A DNA stretch of 64,000 bases, from NCBI GenBank assembly GCA_001660395.1, contig LXWE01000001.1, positions 248,001-312,000 on the forward strand, written 5' to 3'. Below the pieces are notes generated by a model. It was not told the DNA's origin, did no database searches, and saw nothing but the letters and a program-made list of their open reading frames with translations. Numbering within the stretch: the stretch's first letter is position 1; every line of letters starts with the position of its first letter. The position numbers were made by a program, and so were the translations under genes. This document shows positions 18,168-28,004 of this stretch, piece by piece. The DNA is from Alteromonadaceae bacterium XY-R5 (GTDB lineage: Bacteria > Pseudomonadota > Gammaproteobacteria > Enterobacterales > Alteromonadaceae).

Positions 18168-19304
18168 TTAATGGCAAACTTCAGTGATAATATGGCTAGC
18201 CATCTCATCCAGTGAAAAAATCGAGGACGTTAAATTGGCAGCGGCAACTGCTTGCGGCATACCATATACCACACTACTTTTTTCATCCTGGGCCCAGATT
18301 CTGGCGCCTCTGGCATGCAGTTCACGACAGCCCTCGCGACCATCTGCTCCCATGCCTGTCAAAATGACTCCAAGCACATCACCGCCATAAACTTTTGCTA
18401 ACGAGCTAAAGGTTAAATCTACGCTTGGCTTATACGTCACATCAAGATGGGCAGCGGCTTCTGAAATATGCAAATGCGCGCCACTGGCGCTACCTTCCAC
18501 CAACATTTGTTTGCCGCCAGGCGCCAAATACGCGACACCGGGTTGTAGTCTGTCGCCCTGCTCTGCTTCTTTCACAGAAATCTGACAAAGCGCATTTAAG
18601 CGCTGGGCAAAAGCATTCGTAAAGGTTCCTGGCATGTGCTGAACCAGCACTATGGGTAACGGAAAATTCTGAGGCAGTTTTGTCAGAATGTTTTGCAACG
18701 CAACAGGCCCCCCCGTAGAGGTACCAATAGCCAGACAACGGTAGCGTTTACCTGTTGCTTTGTGACTGGTAAGAATTCGACGAGGTTCTTCCACAACCGG
18801 CTTTGGCGCAGCCACCGGTGCTTTAAATACTTTAACGGTTGAACCAAGCACAGTGGGTTTAATTGGCTGGCTTGGTGCGATGGTTCTGCCACGGGGCATA
18901 AAGGCTTTACGACGTCCCAATGCTCTGACTCTGCTTTGCAGCAGATCTACCGCATCTTTGCGATTAGCGGCAATATCTTCAAATTTCTTCGGCAGGAAAT
19001 CCAGCGCCCCCGCATCAAGTGCATCCAAAGTTGCCTGGGCACCTTCATGGGTAAGGGAGGAAAACATCAGAATTGGCACGGGTTTGCGCGCCATAATTTG
19101 TTTAACCGCTGTGATGCCATCCATGATGGGCATTTCCACATCCATCGTCACCACATCGGGATCTAACTCCATGACCTGGTTAATGGCATCTTTGCCGTTG
19201 CGGGCTGAGCCCACAACAACAAGATTTGGGTCTTGCTCAAGAATTTGAGTGACACGACGGCGGAAGAAAGTCGAATCATCAACAACCAATACTTTGTAAG
19301 CCAT
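18168..19304 (-). CDS. cheB: Chemotaxis methylesterase/deamidase CheB
   Basis: Removes methyl groups from chemoreceptor glutamates after phosphorylation by CheA. The 378-residue protein has an N-terminal receiver domain (acidic D9/D10, phospho-acceptor D55 in VVTMDVEMP), a Pro/Lys-rich linker (about 130-185), and a C-terminal esterase domain with the catalytic triad context GTSTGGP (Ser), VQHMPGTFT (His) and [10 protein letters not shown] (Asp). The gene lies 12 bases downstream of cheA in the operon. Confidence 0.97.
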   Translation of the reverse strand: MAYKVLVVDDSTFFRRRVTQILEQDPNLVVVGSARNGKDAINQVMELDPDVVTMDVEMPIMDGITAVKQIMARKPVPILMFSSLTHEGAQATLDALDAGALDFLPKKFEDIAANRKDAVDLLQSRVRALGRRKAFMPRGRTIAPSQPIKPTVLGSTVKVFKAPVAAPKPVVEEPRRILTSHKATGKRYRCLAIGTSTGGPVALQNILTKLPQNFPLPIVLVQHMPGTFTNAFAQRLNALCQISVKEAEQGDRLQPGVAYLAPGGKQMLVEGSASGAHLHISEAAAHLDVTYKPSVDLTFSSLAKVYGGDVLGVILTGMGADGREGCRELHARGARIWAQDEKSSVVYGMPQAVAAANLTSSIFSLDEMASHIITEVCH

Positions 19305-19316
19305 CGTTTCGTCAGA

Positions 19317-21566
19317 CTACCTTGATTTATTCAGCACATTTTTCTTGGCGTAACGTTTTAATAATCCTGGCACATCCAGAATTAGCGCAATACCACCATC
19401 ACTTGTAATTGTCGCACCAGCCATACCTGGAGTACCTTGTAACAACGCATCCAGAGGCTTGATCACGACTTCTTCCTGACCAATCAACGCATCAACCACA
19501 AAACCGACCTGTTGCGTACCGATTTGAACAACAACAACATGCCCCTTGTCACGTTCAATCTTGCCAGGTTTGCGTTTCAACCATTCACGTAAATAAAACA
19601 GTGGAATCGCTTTTGAACGCACAATCATGGTCAACTGACCATCGACCGTGTTAGTTTTGCTGATATCCATGTTAATGATTTCGTTAACCGCACCGAGCGG
19701 TAACGCGAAAGTTTGCTCACCAACAACGATCATCAGGGTCGGCAAAATTGCCAGCGTCAACGGTACTTTAATTTCTAATCGAGTGCCCTTACCTAAGTGA
19801 GAATCGATATTCACCGTACCATTGAGTTGGTTAATTTTGGTTTTCACCACGTCCATGCCTACACCACGACCGGAGATATCTGAAATCTCAGTTTTGGTGG
19901 AAAAGCCAGGGGCGAAAATCAAATTAAACGCTTCAACATCGGACATTCGCGCGGCAGCATCAACATCCAGCACACCACGTTTGATGGCTATTTCTTTAAG
20001 CTTTTCTGGGTCCATCCCTTTACCATCATCTTCGATGGTCAGCAGGATATGATCACCTTCCTGTGAGGCAGCAAGTGTCACCGTACCTGTTTTAGGCTTA
20101 CCGGCAGCAACCCGCTCATCCGGCATTTCTATGCCGTGGTCAACGGAGTTACGTACCAAGTGGACAAGAGGGTCAGCAAGTGCTTCTACCAGGTTTTTAT
20201 CCAGATCAGTTTCTTCGCCTTCCAACTCCAGCACGATTTCCTTTTTCAGGCTCCGTGCCAGGTCTCGCACAACTCGAGGGAAGCGACCAAATACCTTTTT
20301 GATCGGTTGCATGCGGGTTTTCATTACCGCGCCCTGCAGATCACCTGTGACCACATCCAGATTAGCTATTGCCTTGGACATGCTCTCGTCATTCAGGTTA
20401 ATACCCAGGCTCAATAATCGGTTACGCACTAATACGAGTTCGCCGACCATATTCATAATCTGGTCCAGACGCTTGGTATCTACCCGAACGGTGGTTTCAC
20501 CTTGAGGCGCTGCGGCAGCAGGCTTTTTATCATCTTTTTTCGCTGCCAGAGCTTTCGCTATGGCAGCATCTGCATCTTCAGTCGGCTTGGCGGCAGGTTT
20601 GGCAGCCGCGGGCTTTGGCGCAGGTTTGGGCGTCGCCGGTTTAGCTGGCGAAGCAGGCTTTTCAACATTAGGTGTGACAGGTGCAGCGGGTTTCGGTGCA
20701 ACAGTTTCTTCCGCCTTCGATGGACCTTTACCCTCACCATGAATCTGGTCGAGTAAAGCTTCAAATTCATCATCTGTGATTTCGTCTTCACTGTCCGCGC
20801 TTGAGCTTTCAACAGGAACGGGAGCTGGCGTTACCTCTGCCTCGTTCGCAGCGCCAAACTTCCCCTCTCCATGTAACTGGTCAAGTAACGCCTCGAATTC
20901 ATCATCAGTGATATCTTCGTCATCGCCCGCACTGGTTGCAGCTGGCGTTTTGGTCGTAGAGGCCTTACCGGCTCCTGGTGCCCCGCCAGAACCATGTAAC
21001 TCGTCTAATAATGCTTCAAATTCTGCTTCGGTGATGTCTTCGACACTGCCACTTTCGGTGACGGGAGGCGTATCATCGCTCTCTTCTTCAACAAAGAACT
21101 CAACTTGTTCTTCATCAATCAGTTCGTCTTCGACCTGCTCAACCGCTGACGCGGCCTGCGCGCGCTCAGCTTCGGTTTCAGGTTTGCTTAAACGGTGAAG
21201 GTTATCCAATAATTCCTGACTGGCAGGTTCAAGCGGATCACGAGCTTTAACAGACTCAAACATTGATACCACCACATCTGTCGCCTGCAGAATGGTATCC
21301 ATCAGTTCAGAGGTCAGCGTACGCTGGCCATTACGCATGGCATCAAATACGTTTTCCGCACCATGACAGACATCAACAAGTTCAGTCAACGACAGGAAAC
21401 CTGCACCACCTTTAACTGTGTGGTAGCCACGGAAAATCGCATTTAATAAATCTGTATCTTCAGGGTGATTTTCTAAATCAACCAGTTGCTCTTGCAACTG
21501 TTCTAGAATTTCCCCTGCCTCAACCAGAAAGTCCTGAAGGATATCCTCGTCAAGATCAAATCCCAT
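19317..21566 (-). CDS. cheA: Chemotaxis histidine kinase CheA with triple acidic repeat
   Basis: The 749-residue kinase phosphorylates CheY and CheB. Domains: P1 Hpt with H49 in GYHTVKGGAGF; a long acidic and Ala/Pro/Lys-rich region (about 120-350) in place of a standard P2; P3 dimerisation (about 355-420); P4 ATPase with NSVDHGIE (N box), DDGKGMD (G1) and GRGVGMDVV (G2); P5 CheW-like domain at the C-terminus. Within the linker a DITDDEFEALLDQLHG-type motif occurs three times (about residues 177, 219 and 263). In Vibrio a linker region of CheA called LID binds ParP; these repeats are my candidate for it. Confidence 0.97.
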   Translation of the reverse strand: MGFDLDEDILQDFLVEAGEILEQLQEQLVDLENHPEDTDLLNAIFRGYHTVKGGAGFLSLTELVDVCHGAENVFDAMRNGQRTLTSELMDTILQATDVVVSMFESVKARDPLEPASQELLDNLHRLSKPETEAERAQAASAVEQVEDELIDEEQVEFFVEEESDDTPPVTESGSVEDITEAEFEALLDELHGSGGAPGAGKASTTKTPAATSAGDDEDITDDEFEALLDQLHGEGKFGAANEAEVTPAPVPVESSSADSEDEITDDEFEALLDQIHGEGKGPSKAEETVAPKPAAPVTPNVEKPASPAKPATPKPAPKPAAAKPAAKPTEDADAAIAKALAAKKDDKKPAAAAPQGETTVRVDTKRLDQIMNMVGELVLVRNRLLSLGINLNDESMSKAIANLDVVTGDLQGAVMKTRMQPIKKVFGRFPRVVRDLARSLKKEIVLELEGEETDLDKNLVEALADPLVHLVRNSVDHGIEMPDERVAAGKPKTGTVTLAASQEGDHILLTIEDDGKGMDPEKLKEIAIKRGVLDVDAAARMSDVEAFNLIFAPGFSTKTEISDISGRGVGMDVVKTKINQLNGTVNIDSHLGKGTRLEIKVPLTLAILPTLMIVVGEQTFALPLGAVNEIINMDISKTNTVDGQLTMIVRSKAIPLFYLREWLKRKPGKIERDKGHVVVVQIGTQQVGFVVDALIGQEEVVIKPLDALLQGTPGMAGATITSDGGIALILDVPGLLKRYAKKNVLNKSR

Positions 21567-21579
21567 GAATCAACTCCCG

Positions 21580-22332
21580 TTAAAAACCCAGGCTGGACAG
21601 CAAATCGTCTACATCATCCTGACCAGACACCACATCATCTCGTCCTTCCGCGTCAATAATGGGGCCTTCAGCTTTCACATTGTCTGGTTCAGTTTCTACC
21701 TTTTTACTGGCTCGTTCCTTTATCTCGCCTTCACCGAACACAGTGAGCATATGCACCAAACTGTCTTCTACTTCCTTAACTAGCTCAATAACGCGTCGTA
21801 TTACCTGGCCGGTAAGATCCTGATATCCCTGCGCCATCAATACCTCTGTTAAGAGGCTATTGAGGGTAGCGACATCTTTATTCGACTCTTCCAGCATATT
21901 ATCTAAGTCATAGCAGAGGGCTTTAAATTCACCAAGCTGCAACTGACGGCTCATCAGCTTTTTCCACTCAGGTAATATAGATGTAATCTTTTCTGCCAAC
22001 TTTTCTGCAATAGGCATACTGGATTCAACCGCATCCATCGTGCGGTTAGCCGCCGCCTCTGTCGTCTCAATGACGTATGTCAGACGATTTTGAGCGTCGG
22101 GAATGTCTTCATTGGCAAGATTGGCAATGCGGGTATCTAACTGGAAGCTATTTAGTGAATCGTGTAACTGTCGAGTCAATTTTCCGACTTCGGCAAACAG
22201 TTCCACTGAGCTTTTAATGGAGGCGGCTTCCAGCAACGCTGCAGCGCCTTCATTATCACCTTGCTCTAATAATTCAACTAACGCTTTGGCATCTTCCAAC
22301 GAGATTGGGGCGTTATTCGAGCCTGTCATCAA
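21580..22332 (-). CDS. cheZ: CheY-P phosphatase CheZ
   Basis: Accelerates dephosphorylation of CheY-P. The 250-residue, largely helical protein contains the catalytic helix MAQGYQDLTGQVIRRV with the conserved Asp and Gln, and ends with DDVDDLLSSLGF, the CheY-binding C-terminal peptide. It lies between cheY (31-base gap) and cheA (13-base gap), the standard order. Confidence 0.96.
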   Translation of the reverse strand: MMTGSNNAPISLEDAKALVELLEQGDNEGAAALLEAASIKSSVELFAEVGKLTRQLHDSLNSFQLDTRIANLANEDIPDAQNRLTYVIETTEAAANRTMDAVESSMPIAEKLAEKITSILPEWKKLMSRQLQLGEFKALCYDLDNMLEESNKDVATLNSLLTEVLMAQGYQDLTGQVIRRVIELVKEVEDSLVHMLTVFGEGEIKERASKKVETEPDNVKAEGPIIDAEGRDDVVSGQDDVDDLLSSLGF

Positions 22333-22363
22333 GCTTCTCCGTTTATGTCAGAAAGGCTTGTGT

Positions 22364-22747
22364 TCAGCCCAAGCGTTCAAAGATTTTTTCAAGCTTCTCT
22401 TTTAACGTCGCAGCAGTAAATGGTTTCACAACATAGCCATTTACGCCCGCCTGAGCGGCAGCAACGATTTGTTCTTTTTTCGCTTCTGCTGTCACCATAA
22501 GCACAGGTAAGTGCTTCAAATTGTCATCAGCACGGATGGCTCGAAGCAAATCAATTCCCTGCATACCAGGCATGTTCCAGTCAGTGATCACGAAATCGAA
22601 ATCAGACTGCTGCAACATTGGCAGTGCTGTACTGCCATCGTCCGCTTCCTGAATATTGGTGAAGCCAAGATCTTTAAGTAAGTTTTTGATAATTCGTCTC
22701 ATTGTTGAAAAGTCATCAACAACAAGGATTTTCATGTTTTTATCCAA
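22364..22747 (-). CDS. cheY: Chemotaxis response regulator CheY
   Basis: Single receiver domain that, when phosphorylated, binds FliM and switches the motor. Acidic D11/D12 (LVVDDFS), phospho-acceptor D56 (VITDWNMPG) and K108 (VVKPF) are all present. Start choice: a strong GGAGG lies five bases before a TTG at 22747, whereas the first ATG (22735, MKILVVDD) is 17 bases away from it. I keep the TTG start; the shorter ATG form is possible. It is preceded by fliA with a 44-base gap. Confidence 0.95.
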   Translation of the reverse strand: MDKNMKILVVDDFSTMRRIIKNLLKDLGFTNIQEADDGSTALPMLQQSDFDFVITDWNMPGMQGIDLLRAIRADDNLKHLPVLMVTAEAKKEQIVAAAQAGVNGYVVKPFTAATLKEKLEKIFERLG

Positions 22748-22791
22748 AATCGCCTCCGGTGAGGTTCTAAATTAGCTATTTCTTAAAATTA

Positions 22792-23520
22792 TTATTCTGC
22801 CGGACGCCAAGATTGCATCCGGGCTTTTAACTTCAACATGGCTTGGCTGTGAATCTGACTAACGCGTGACTCGCTTACTTCAAGCACTTCTCCAATTTCT
22901 CGAAGGTTTAGCTCTTCATCATAATATAACGACAAAACAATTGCTTCCCTCTCAGGCAGGGTAGTAATAGCATGAGCGAGCGCTTTTTGAAACGCTCCTT
23001 GCATTAAATCTTGTAATGGCTCATCACTGCCTTTGTCATGCTCAGTTGTGATAACGTCTTCTGTTACCCCTAAATCTTCAATACCGATAATCTTGCCGGC
23101 ACTGACTTCGTTGAGCATGGTATGGTAATCGCTAAGGCTGACATTTAGACGCTCCGCGACTTCGGTATCTCTGGCATCACGACCCGTTTCGCGCTCAACC
23201 TGCAAAATCGCATCGCTGATTGCCCGGCTGTTTTTGTGCACGGAACGCGGTGTCCAATCACCTTTTCGAATTTCGTCCAGCATGGCGCCACGTATACGAA
23301 TACCAGCAAAGGTTTCAAAGCTCGCACCTTTGCCACCGTCAAAATTCCTGGCCGCTTCAAGCAAACCAATCATACCTGCCTGGATCAGGTCATCTACCAA
23401 TACACTGGCTGGTAAACGCGCCATTAAATGATGCGCTATACGCCTGACTAGCGGCGCATGCTTCTCAACTAGCTCGTTTTTGTTGACCTGTTGCTGATAC
23501 ATTGCAGCCTTGTAGTTCAC
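22792..23520 (-). CDS. fliA: Flagellar sigma factor FliA (sigma-28)
   Basis: Directs RNA polymerase to late flagellar promoters. The 242-residue protein has sigma region 2 (LVRRIAHHLMARLP, DDLIQAGMIGLLEA near 43-56, FETFAGIRIRGAMLDEIR), region 3, and region 4 with the helix-turn-helix LNLREIGEVLEVSESRVSQIHSQAM split across about 205-230. Its start codon overlaps the flhG stop by four bases (ATGA). In the hierarchy it is class 3, downstream of FlrA and sigma-54. Confidence 0.97.
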   Translation of the reverse strand: MNYKAAMYQQQVNKNELVEKHAPLVRRIAHHLMARLPASVLVDDLIQAGMIGLLEAARNFDGGKGASFETFAGIRIRGAMLDEIRKGDWTPRSVHKNSRAISDAILQVERETGRDARDTEVAERLNVSLSDYHTMLNEVSAGKIIGIEDLGVTEDVITTEHDKGSDEPLQDLMQGAFQKALAHAITTLPEREAIVLSLYYDEELNLREIGEVLEVSESRVSQIHSQAMLKLKARMQSWRPAE

Positions 23521-24383
23521 ACCTGCTCACCCACCACCTTAGGGGTCACAAGTTGTTCAAGAAAGAATTCCAAATGACCACCGGGCTGGGCTGGGATTGG
23601 CCAGCTCAAAACTCTTGTTGCCAGGCCTGTAACGGCTTTAGCCGCAGGCGAAGAAGGAAACGCATCGACGATTGCGCTTTGTTTACGTACCGATTTACGA
23701 ATATTTTCATCAAATGGCACAGTGGCAACTAACTCAAGGGCTACATCAAGGAAGCGGGAGGTCACTTTAGATAATTTAGCAAACAACTCCTGGCCTTCGC
23801 GCATGCTTCGGACCATATTCGCCACCACTTTAAATTTGTATACGCCATGATCACGATTCAAAATCTTGATCAACGCATAAGCATCCGTCAGCGACGTCGG
23901 TTCGTCGCATACCACAACCAGTATTTCCTGAGAGGCTTTAGCAAAGCTCAAGACCATATCGGAAATACCTGCAGCAGTATCGACCAACAACACATCAATA
24001 GGAGTGCGTAATTCGCTAAATGCCCGGATGAGGCCCGCATGCTGAACAGGTGACAATTCAGTCATCGACTGCGTACCTGAAGATGCCGGCGCAATTTTAA
24101 TACCGTGCGGACCTTCAACTAAGACTTCGTCAAGGGTGCATTCGCCGGAAAGGACATGAGACAGGTTTTTTTCAACCCGAAGACCAAGCAAAACATCCAC
24201 GTTCGCCAACCCAAGGTCCGCATCAAGAACCATGACGCGCTTACCCTGTTTTGCCATCGCAATACCGGTGTTGAGGGTAATATTGGTTTTCCCTACCCCG
24301 CCTTTGCCACCGGTGACGGCTATTACTTTTACTAATCTGGCTTGATTCATTCTTCTTAAGCTACTCGCCTGGTCGTCAATCAT
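23517..24383 (-). CDS. flhG: Flagellar number regulator FlhG (FleN), MinD-like ATPase
   Basis: Limits polar flagella to one or few by antagonising FlhF and FlrA. The 288-residue protein carries an N-terminal activation helix (about 1-15, DDQASSLRRM), the deviant Walker A GGKGGVGKT at 25-33, VLDADLGLANVD near 53-64 and LLVDTAAGISD. It overlaps both flhF (four bases at its start) and fliA (four bases at its end), so the three are translationally coupled. Confidence 0.96.
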   Translation of the reverse strand: MIDDQASSLRRMNQARLVKVIAVTGGKGGVGKTNITLNTGIAMAKQGKRVMVLDADLGLANVDVLLGLRVEKNLSHVLSGECTLDEVLVEGPHGIKIAPASSGTQSMTELSPVQHAGLIRAFSELRTPIDVLLVDTAAGISDMVLSFAKASQEILVVVCDEPTSLTDAYALIKILNRDHGVYKFKVVANMVRSMREGQELFAKLSKVTSRFLDVALELVATVPFDENIRKSVRKQSAIVDAFPSSPAAKAVTGLATRVLSWPIPAQPGGHLEFFLEQLVTPKVVGEQV

Positions 24384-25690
24384 ACCGCTACTTTCGAGTC
24401 TACTACTTGCTTGCCCGTAGTATGGGGCAAAGTATACTTTTTATAAAGCCTTGCAGCAGTGGATATTAAATTTTTCGCCTCTGCGATTTTAATGTCTTCA
24501 GGCACCCGTTGACCATCGGTCAGATAACTAACGGGCAAGCCGTGATAGACCACTGCGCTTATCGCTTCACCTAAGCTATAACATTCGTCTAATTTAGAAA
24601 AAATGCAACCAGATAACCCAGTTTGTTGGTAGGTCGCAATGGTTTGGTTCATTACCTGATACTGCGCATTGGTTTGCAGCACCAAATATTTCTTAATATT
24701 AGCACAATTAGATTCGTTTAAGGTATCTAACTGTTTGATTAATCTTGTATCTTTCTGGCCAAACCCAGCTGTATCGATTAACACCAGTTTCTTGTCTTTA
24801 AACTGATAAAGTAAGTCTGAAAGCTGCTCAACAGATTGTGCCTTTTTCACATTACAACCAATAATGCGGCCATATGTCGCCAGTTGTTCAAATGCTGCAA
24901 TCCGGTAGTTATCGACCGTAATTAATGCGACCTGGTCGGCACCATGTTGCTGAGCAAACTGTGCAGCCAATTTGGCAATGGTGGTGGTTTTGCCGCTGCC
25001 CGTTGGGCCTAACAATGCCACAACACCGCCCTGTTCAAGTATATTATCTTTGGATACTTTCACACGGTTCGCCAGTAACTTAAGTAAAAATACCCAGGCT
25101 TCGCGTTCATCCGCCTGTTCGGGTGCAAACGCAACTAATTCGTCGACTAATTTACGCTGAATACCCATTTCTTGCAGGCGCGTACTCAAATAGCCCTGTA
25201 ACGGATGATTTCTACGCTGATTCTGCTCAAGTAAACCGGCTACCTGGAACTGCAAGACATCTCTCAATGAATTCAGCTCTTCGCGGATATCGTCCAGCGC
25301 CTTTGACTGAGCAACAGGGGCAGATGCAGCAACAGGCTTAGCGGGCGCTTCCGCCGCCGAATTAATTGAGGGTGACTGTGGCTTATGAGCAGTGTCGCCA
25401 CTGAAACCGTTTTGTGCCTGCTTCTCTAACAACGCACGTAACGTATCAGGACCATCATCACCGATAATTTCACTTAACGTCGGCACAGCTCGCGCAGGCT
25501 TAGCCGGTATATCTGGCTGAGCTGGGATTTTCGGTGCAGCCTTTACCGGTTCTCTGTCATACGCCGCGACAATCTCGACGCCATCAGCGACCTTTTTGTT
25601 CGACATGATAACCGCATCGCCGCCCAGTTCTTCTTTTACCTGCTTAAGCGCATCGCGCATATCTTTTCCGAAAAAGCGTCTAATCTTCAC
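24380..25690 (-). CDS. flhF: Flagellar placement GTPase FlhF (SRP-type)
   Basis: Marks the pole where the flagellum is assembled. The 436-residue protein has a basic N-terminal B domain starting MKIRRFFGKDMRDALKQVKE, a Pro/Ala-rich linker (about 50-130), an N domain, and an SRP-like GTPase G domain with P-loop GPTGSGKT (228-235), LITVDNYRIAAFEQL, and VLIDTAGFGQKD. It follows flhA by 25 bases and overlaps flhG. Confidence 0.97.
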   Translation of the reverse strand: MKIRRFFGKDMRDALKQVKEELGGDAVIMSNKKVADGVEIVAAYDREPVKAAPKIPAQPDIPAKPARAVPTLSEIIGDDGPDTLRALLEKQAQNGFSGDTAHKPQSPSINSAAEAPAKPVAASAPVAQSKALDDIREELNSLRDVLQFQVAGLLEQNQRRNHPLQGYLSTRLQEMGIQRKLVDELVAFAPEQADEREAWVFLLKLLANRVKVSKDNILEQGGVVALLGPTGSGKTTTIAKLAAQFAQQHGADQVALITVDNYRIAAFEQLATYGRIIGCNVKKAQSVEQLSDLLYQFKDKKLVLIDTAGFGQKDTRLIKQLDTLNESNCANIKKYLVLQTNAQYQVMNQTIATYQQTGLSGCIFSKLDECYSLGEAISAVVYHGLPVSYLTDGQRVPEDIKIAEAKNLISTAARLYKKYTLPHTTGKQVVDSKVAV

Positions 25691-25715
25691 TGGATACCTC
25701 TGGGAACGAATTTAA

Positions 25716-27815
25716 TTATTGGCCAATGGCGCTGACAATTTTAATTTGTTTGTCATCAGGAATTTCCTGATAAGACAATACATGCAGGCCCGACACAGAA
25801 TGTTTAAAGAAACGAGATAACACTGGTCGTAACATGCCCGAGGTGAGTAACACTGCAGGTTCGCCTTCCAATTCACGCTTTTGCGCTTCCTGGTTCAGAC
25901 TATTTTGCATGCGTTCTGCCAGACCCGGTTCAATTCCGGCACCGTCCTGACCACCTGCCTGAAGAGACTTGTGCAACATCTGTTCCAACTCTGGCGCCAA
26001 AGTAATGACAGGCAATTCCGGTTTACTTCCATTAATTTCCTGAATGATCAAACGCTTGAGTGAAATTCGAACAGCTGAGACCAATACATCCGGATCCTGA
26101 CTCTTCGGCGCATACTCGCACAAGGTCTGCACTATGGTACGCATATCACGAATTGGAATACCTTCGTACAGCAAGGTTTGCAGAACTTTCACAACTGTTC
26201 CAAGTGACAACAGATCAGGGATTAACCCCTCTACCAGTTTGGGGTGATGTTTAGACAACATATCCAATAACTGCTGCACTTCCTCATAACCCAAAAGCTG
26301 ATAAGCATTATTGGTCAGCAATTGGCTCAGATGGGTTGCGACCACTGTGGCAGTATCCACCACCGTATATCCCAATGTTTGCGCGTGTTCACGTTGCGAA
26401 CTGCGGATCCATATCGCATCCAAACCAAAAGCAGGATCTTTAGTAGGTTTACCGTCGAGTTTGCCAAATACCTGACCAGGATTAATCGCCAGTTCATTGT
26501 CGTGGCTGATTTCCGCTTCACCTATGTTCACTCCTAGCATGGAGATGGTATAGACGTTCGGGTCAAGATCCAGATTATCGCGAATATGCACAGGCGGGAC
26601 CAAGAAACCCAGTTCCTGTGATAGCTTCCGCCTAACCCCCTTAATACGGGTAAGCAGTTCGCCACCCTGGGACTTATCTACTAGTGGGATTAGACGATAA
26701 CCGACTTCTAAGCCAATGGTATCCACATGTGAAACGTCATCCCAACCCAGTTCTTTGACCTCATTCACCGGTTTCATTTGTTCACTGTCTTTTGGCATTA
26801 GCTCAGCTTTTTGCTCCGGCTGCTGACCTCGCCAGTATTGGTAGTAAGCGTATCCTCCGACCAAAAAACTGAAACCTAAAAACGCCACATGCGGCATGCC
26901 CGGTACAATGCCCATGACGAATAAAATACCTGATGTAATGTATAAGGCGCGCTGGTTTCCCAATTGTTTGGTCAGCTCCTGCCCCATCTCCTGTGAATCA
27001 TTTTCACGGGTAACGATAATCGCGGTTGCAACAGACAGTAACAGTGAGGGAATTTGAGCCACCAGGCCGTCACCAATGGTCAACAGGGTGTAGATTTCTA
27101 CTGCATTACCAAAGGTCAGATTGTGTTGGATGATGCCGATAAACAAACCACCAACGATGTTTATCAACATAATAAATAAGCCAGCGACTGCATCACCTTT
27201 TACGAATTTGGATGCACCGTCCATGGAACCGTAAAAGTCGGCTTCTGCTGTAATTTCTGCTCGACGTTTGCGGGCCTCATCCTGATCAATGAAGCCAGCG
27301 TTTAAGTCAGCATCAATGGCCATCTGCTTACCAGGCATCGCATCTAAGGTAAAGCGCGCGCTTACTTCTGAGATACGGCCTGCACCCGCCGTCACCACTT
27401 TAAAGTTGATAATTAACAAAATGGCGAAAACAACAATACCGACAGCAAAATTACCGCCAATCACCACCTCACCGAATGCCTGGATCACTTTACCTGCGGC
27501 ATCACCGCCTTCATGGCCTTCAAGCAAAACGATACGGGTAGAGGCAACGTTGAGGGCAAGACGTAATACCGTGGCGATCAATAACACTAGCGGAAATGCG
27601 CCGAATTCAACCGGCTTATTGGTGAATACACTGACCAGAATAACGACCAATGACAAAGCGATATTGAAACTAAACAATACATCCAGCAAAAATGCCGGCA
27701 TCGGTAGGATTACCATGCCCATGATCGCGAGAACCACCAGGGGAACACCTAGCCCGGAGGTATATTTTTTCAGCTGATTTTTATCAACTCGATTCAGGTA
27801 ACTGGTCAATTCCAT
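25716..27815 (-). CDS. flhA: Flagellar export gate protein FlhA
   Basis: Major component of the flagellar type III export gate. I start at ATG 27815 (MELTSYLNRVDKN, 699 residues), not at the upstream in-frame codon at 27929, because a predicted sigma-54 promoter lies between them. Eight transmembrane helices occupy about residues 20-310 with the FHIPEP-type loop around RISEVSARFTLDAMPGKQMAIDADLNAG; the C-terminal half is the cytoplasmic chaperone/substrate docking domain. First gene of the flhA-flhF-flhG-fliA-che transcription unit, 189 bases downstream of flhB. Confidence 0.96.
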   Translation of the reverse strand: MELTSYLNRVDKNQLKKYTSGLGVPLVVLAIMGMVILPMPAFLLDVLFSFNIALSLVVILVSVFTNKPVEFGAFPLVLLIATVLRLALNVASTRIVLLEGHEGGDAAGKVIQAFGEVVIGGNFAVGIVVFAILLIINFKVVTAGAGRISEVSARFTLDAMPGKQMAIDADLNAGFIDQDEARKRRAEITAEADFYGSMDGASKFVKGDAVAGLFIMLINIVGGLFIGIIQHNLTFGNAVEIYTLLTIGDGLVAQIPSLLLSVATAIIVTRENDSQEMGQELTKQLGNQRALYITSGILFVMGIVPGMPHVAFLGFSFLVGGYAYYQYWRGQQPEQKAELMPKDSEQMKPVNEVKELGWDDVSHVDTIGLEVGYRLIPLVDKSQGGELLTRIKGVRRKLSQELGFLVPPVHIRDNLDLDPNVYTISMLGVNIGEAEISHDNELAINPGQVFGKLDGKPTKDPAFGLDAIWIRSSQREHAQTLGYTVVDTATVVATHLSQLLTNNAYQLLGYEEVQQLLDMLSKHHPKLVEGLIPDLLSLGTVVKVLQTLLYEGIPIRDMRTIVQTLCEYAPKSQDPDVLVSAVRISLKRLIIQEINGSKPELPVITLAPELEQMLHKSLQAGGQDGAGIEPGLAERMQNSLNQEAQKRELEGEPAVLLTSGMLRPVLSRFFKHSVSGLHVLSYQEIPDDKQIKIVSAIGQ

Positions 27816-27856
27816 ACAACGAATATTTGACTGTAAGTGTGCATGACACGATGTCT

Positions 27857-27871
27857 GCAACAAATACGCCA
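27857..27871 (-). promoter_or_regulatory. Sigma-54 promoter upstream of flhA
   Basis: Minus-strand TGGCGT-N5-TTGCA keeps the GG (-24) and GC (-12) of the sigma-54 consensus TGGCAC-N5-TTGC. The predicted start near 27845 gives a 30-base leader before ATG 27815. Predicted activator is FlrA or FlrC. Confidence 0.7.
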
Positions 27872-28004
27872 CAACGATGTATGAGGGAAGTTTTTTCTGG
27901 GAAAGTCGTGTTAAGTGCCTTAAACACAAGCACTTTGTTCAAACAACACGCAATTACAAATACCGCGACAAACTACGAAAACAGGCGTTTTGTGCTCGCC
28001 GATT

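Noticed and set aside
27816-27929. Upstream extension of flhA
   Set aside because: It runs through the predicted sigma-54 promoter and lacks FlhA similarity.
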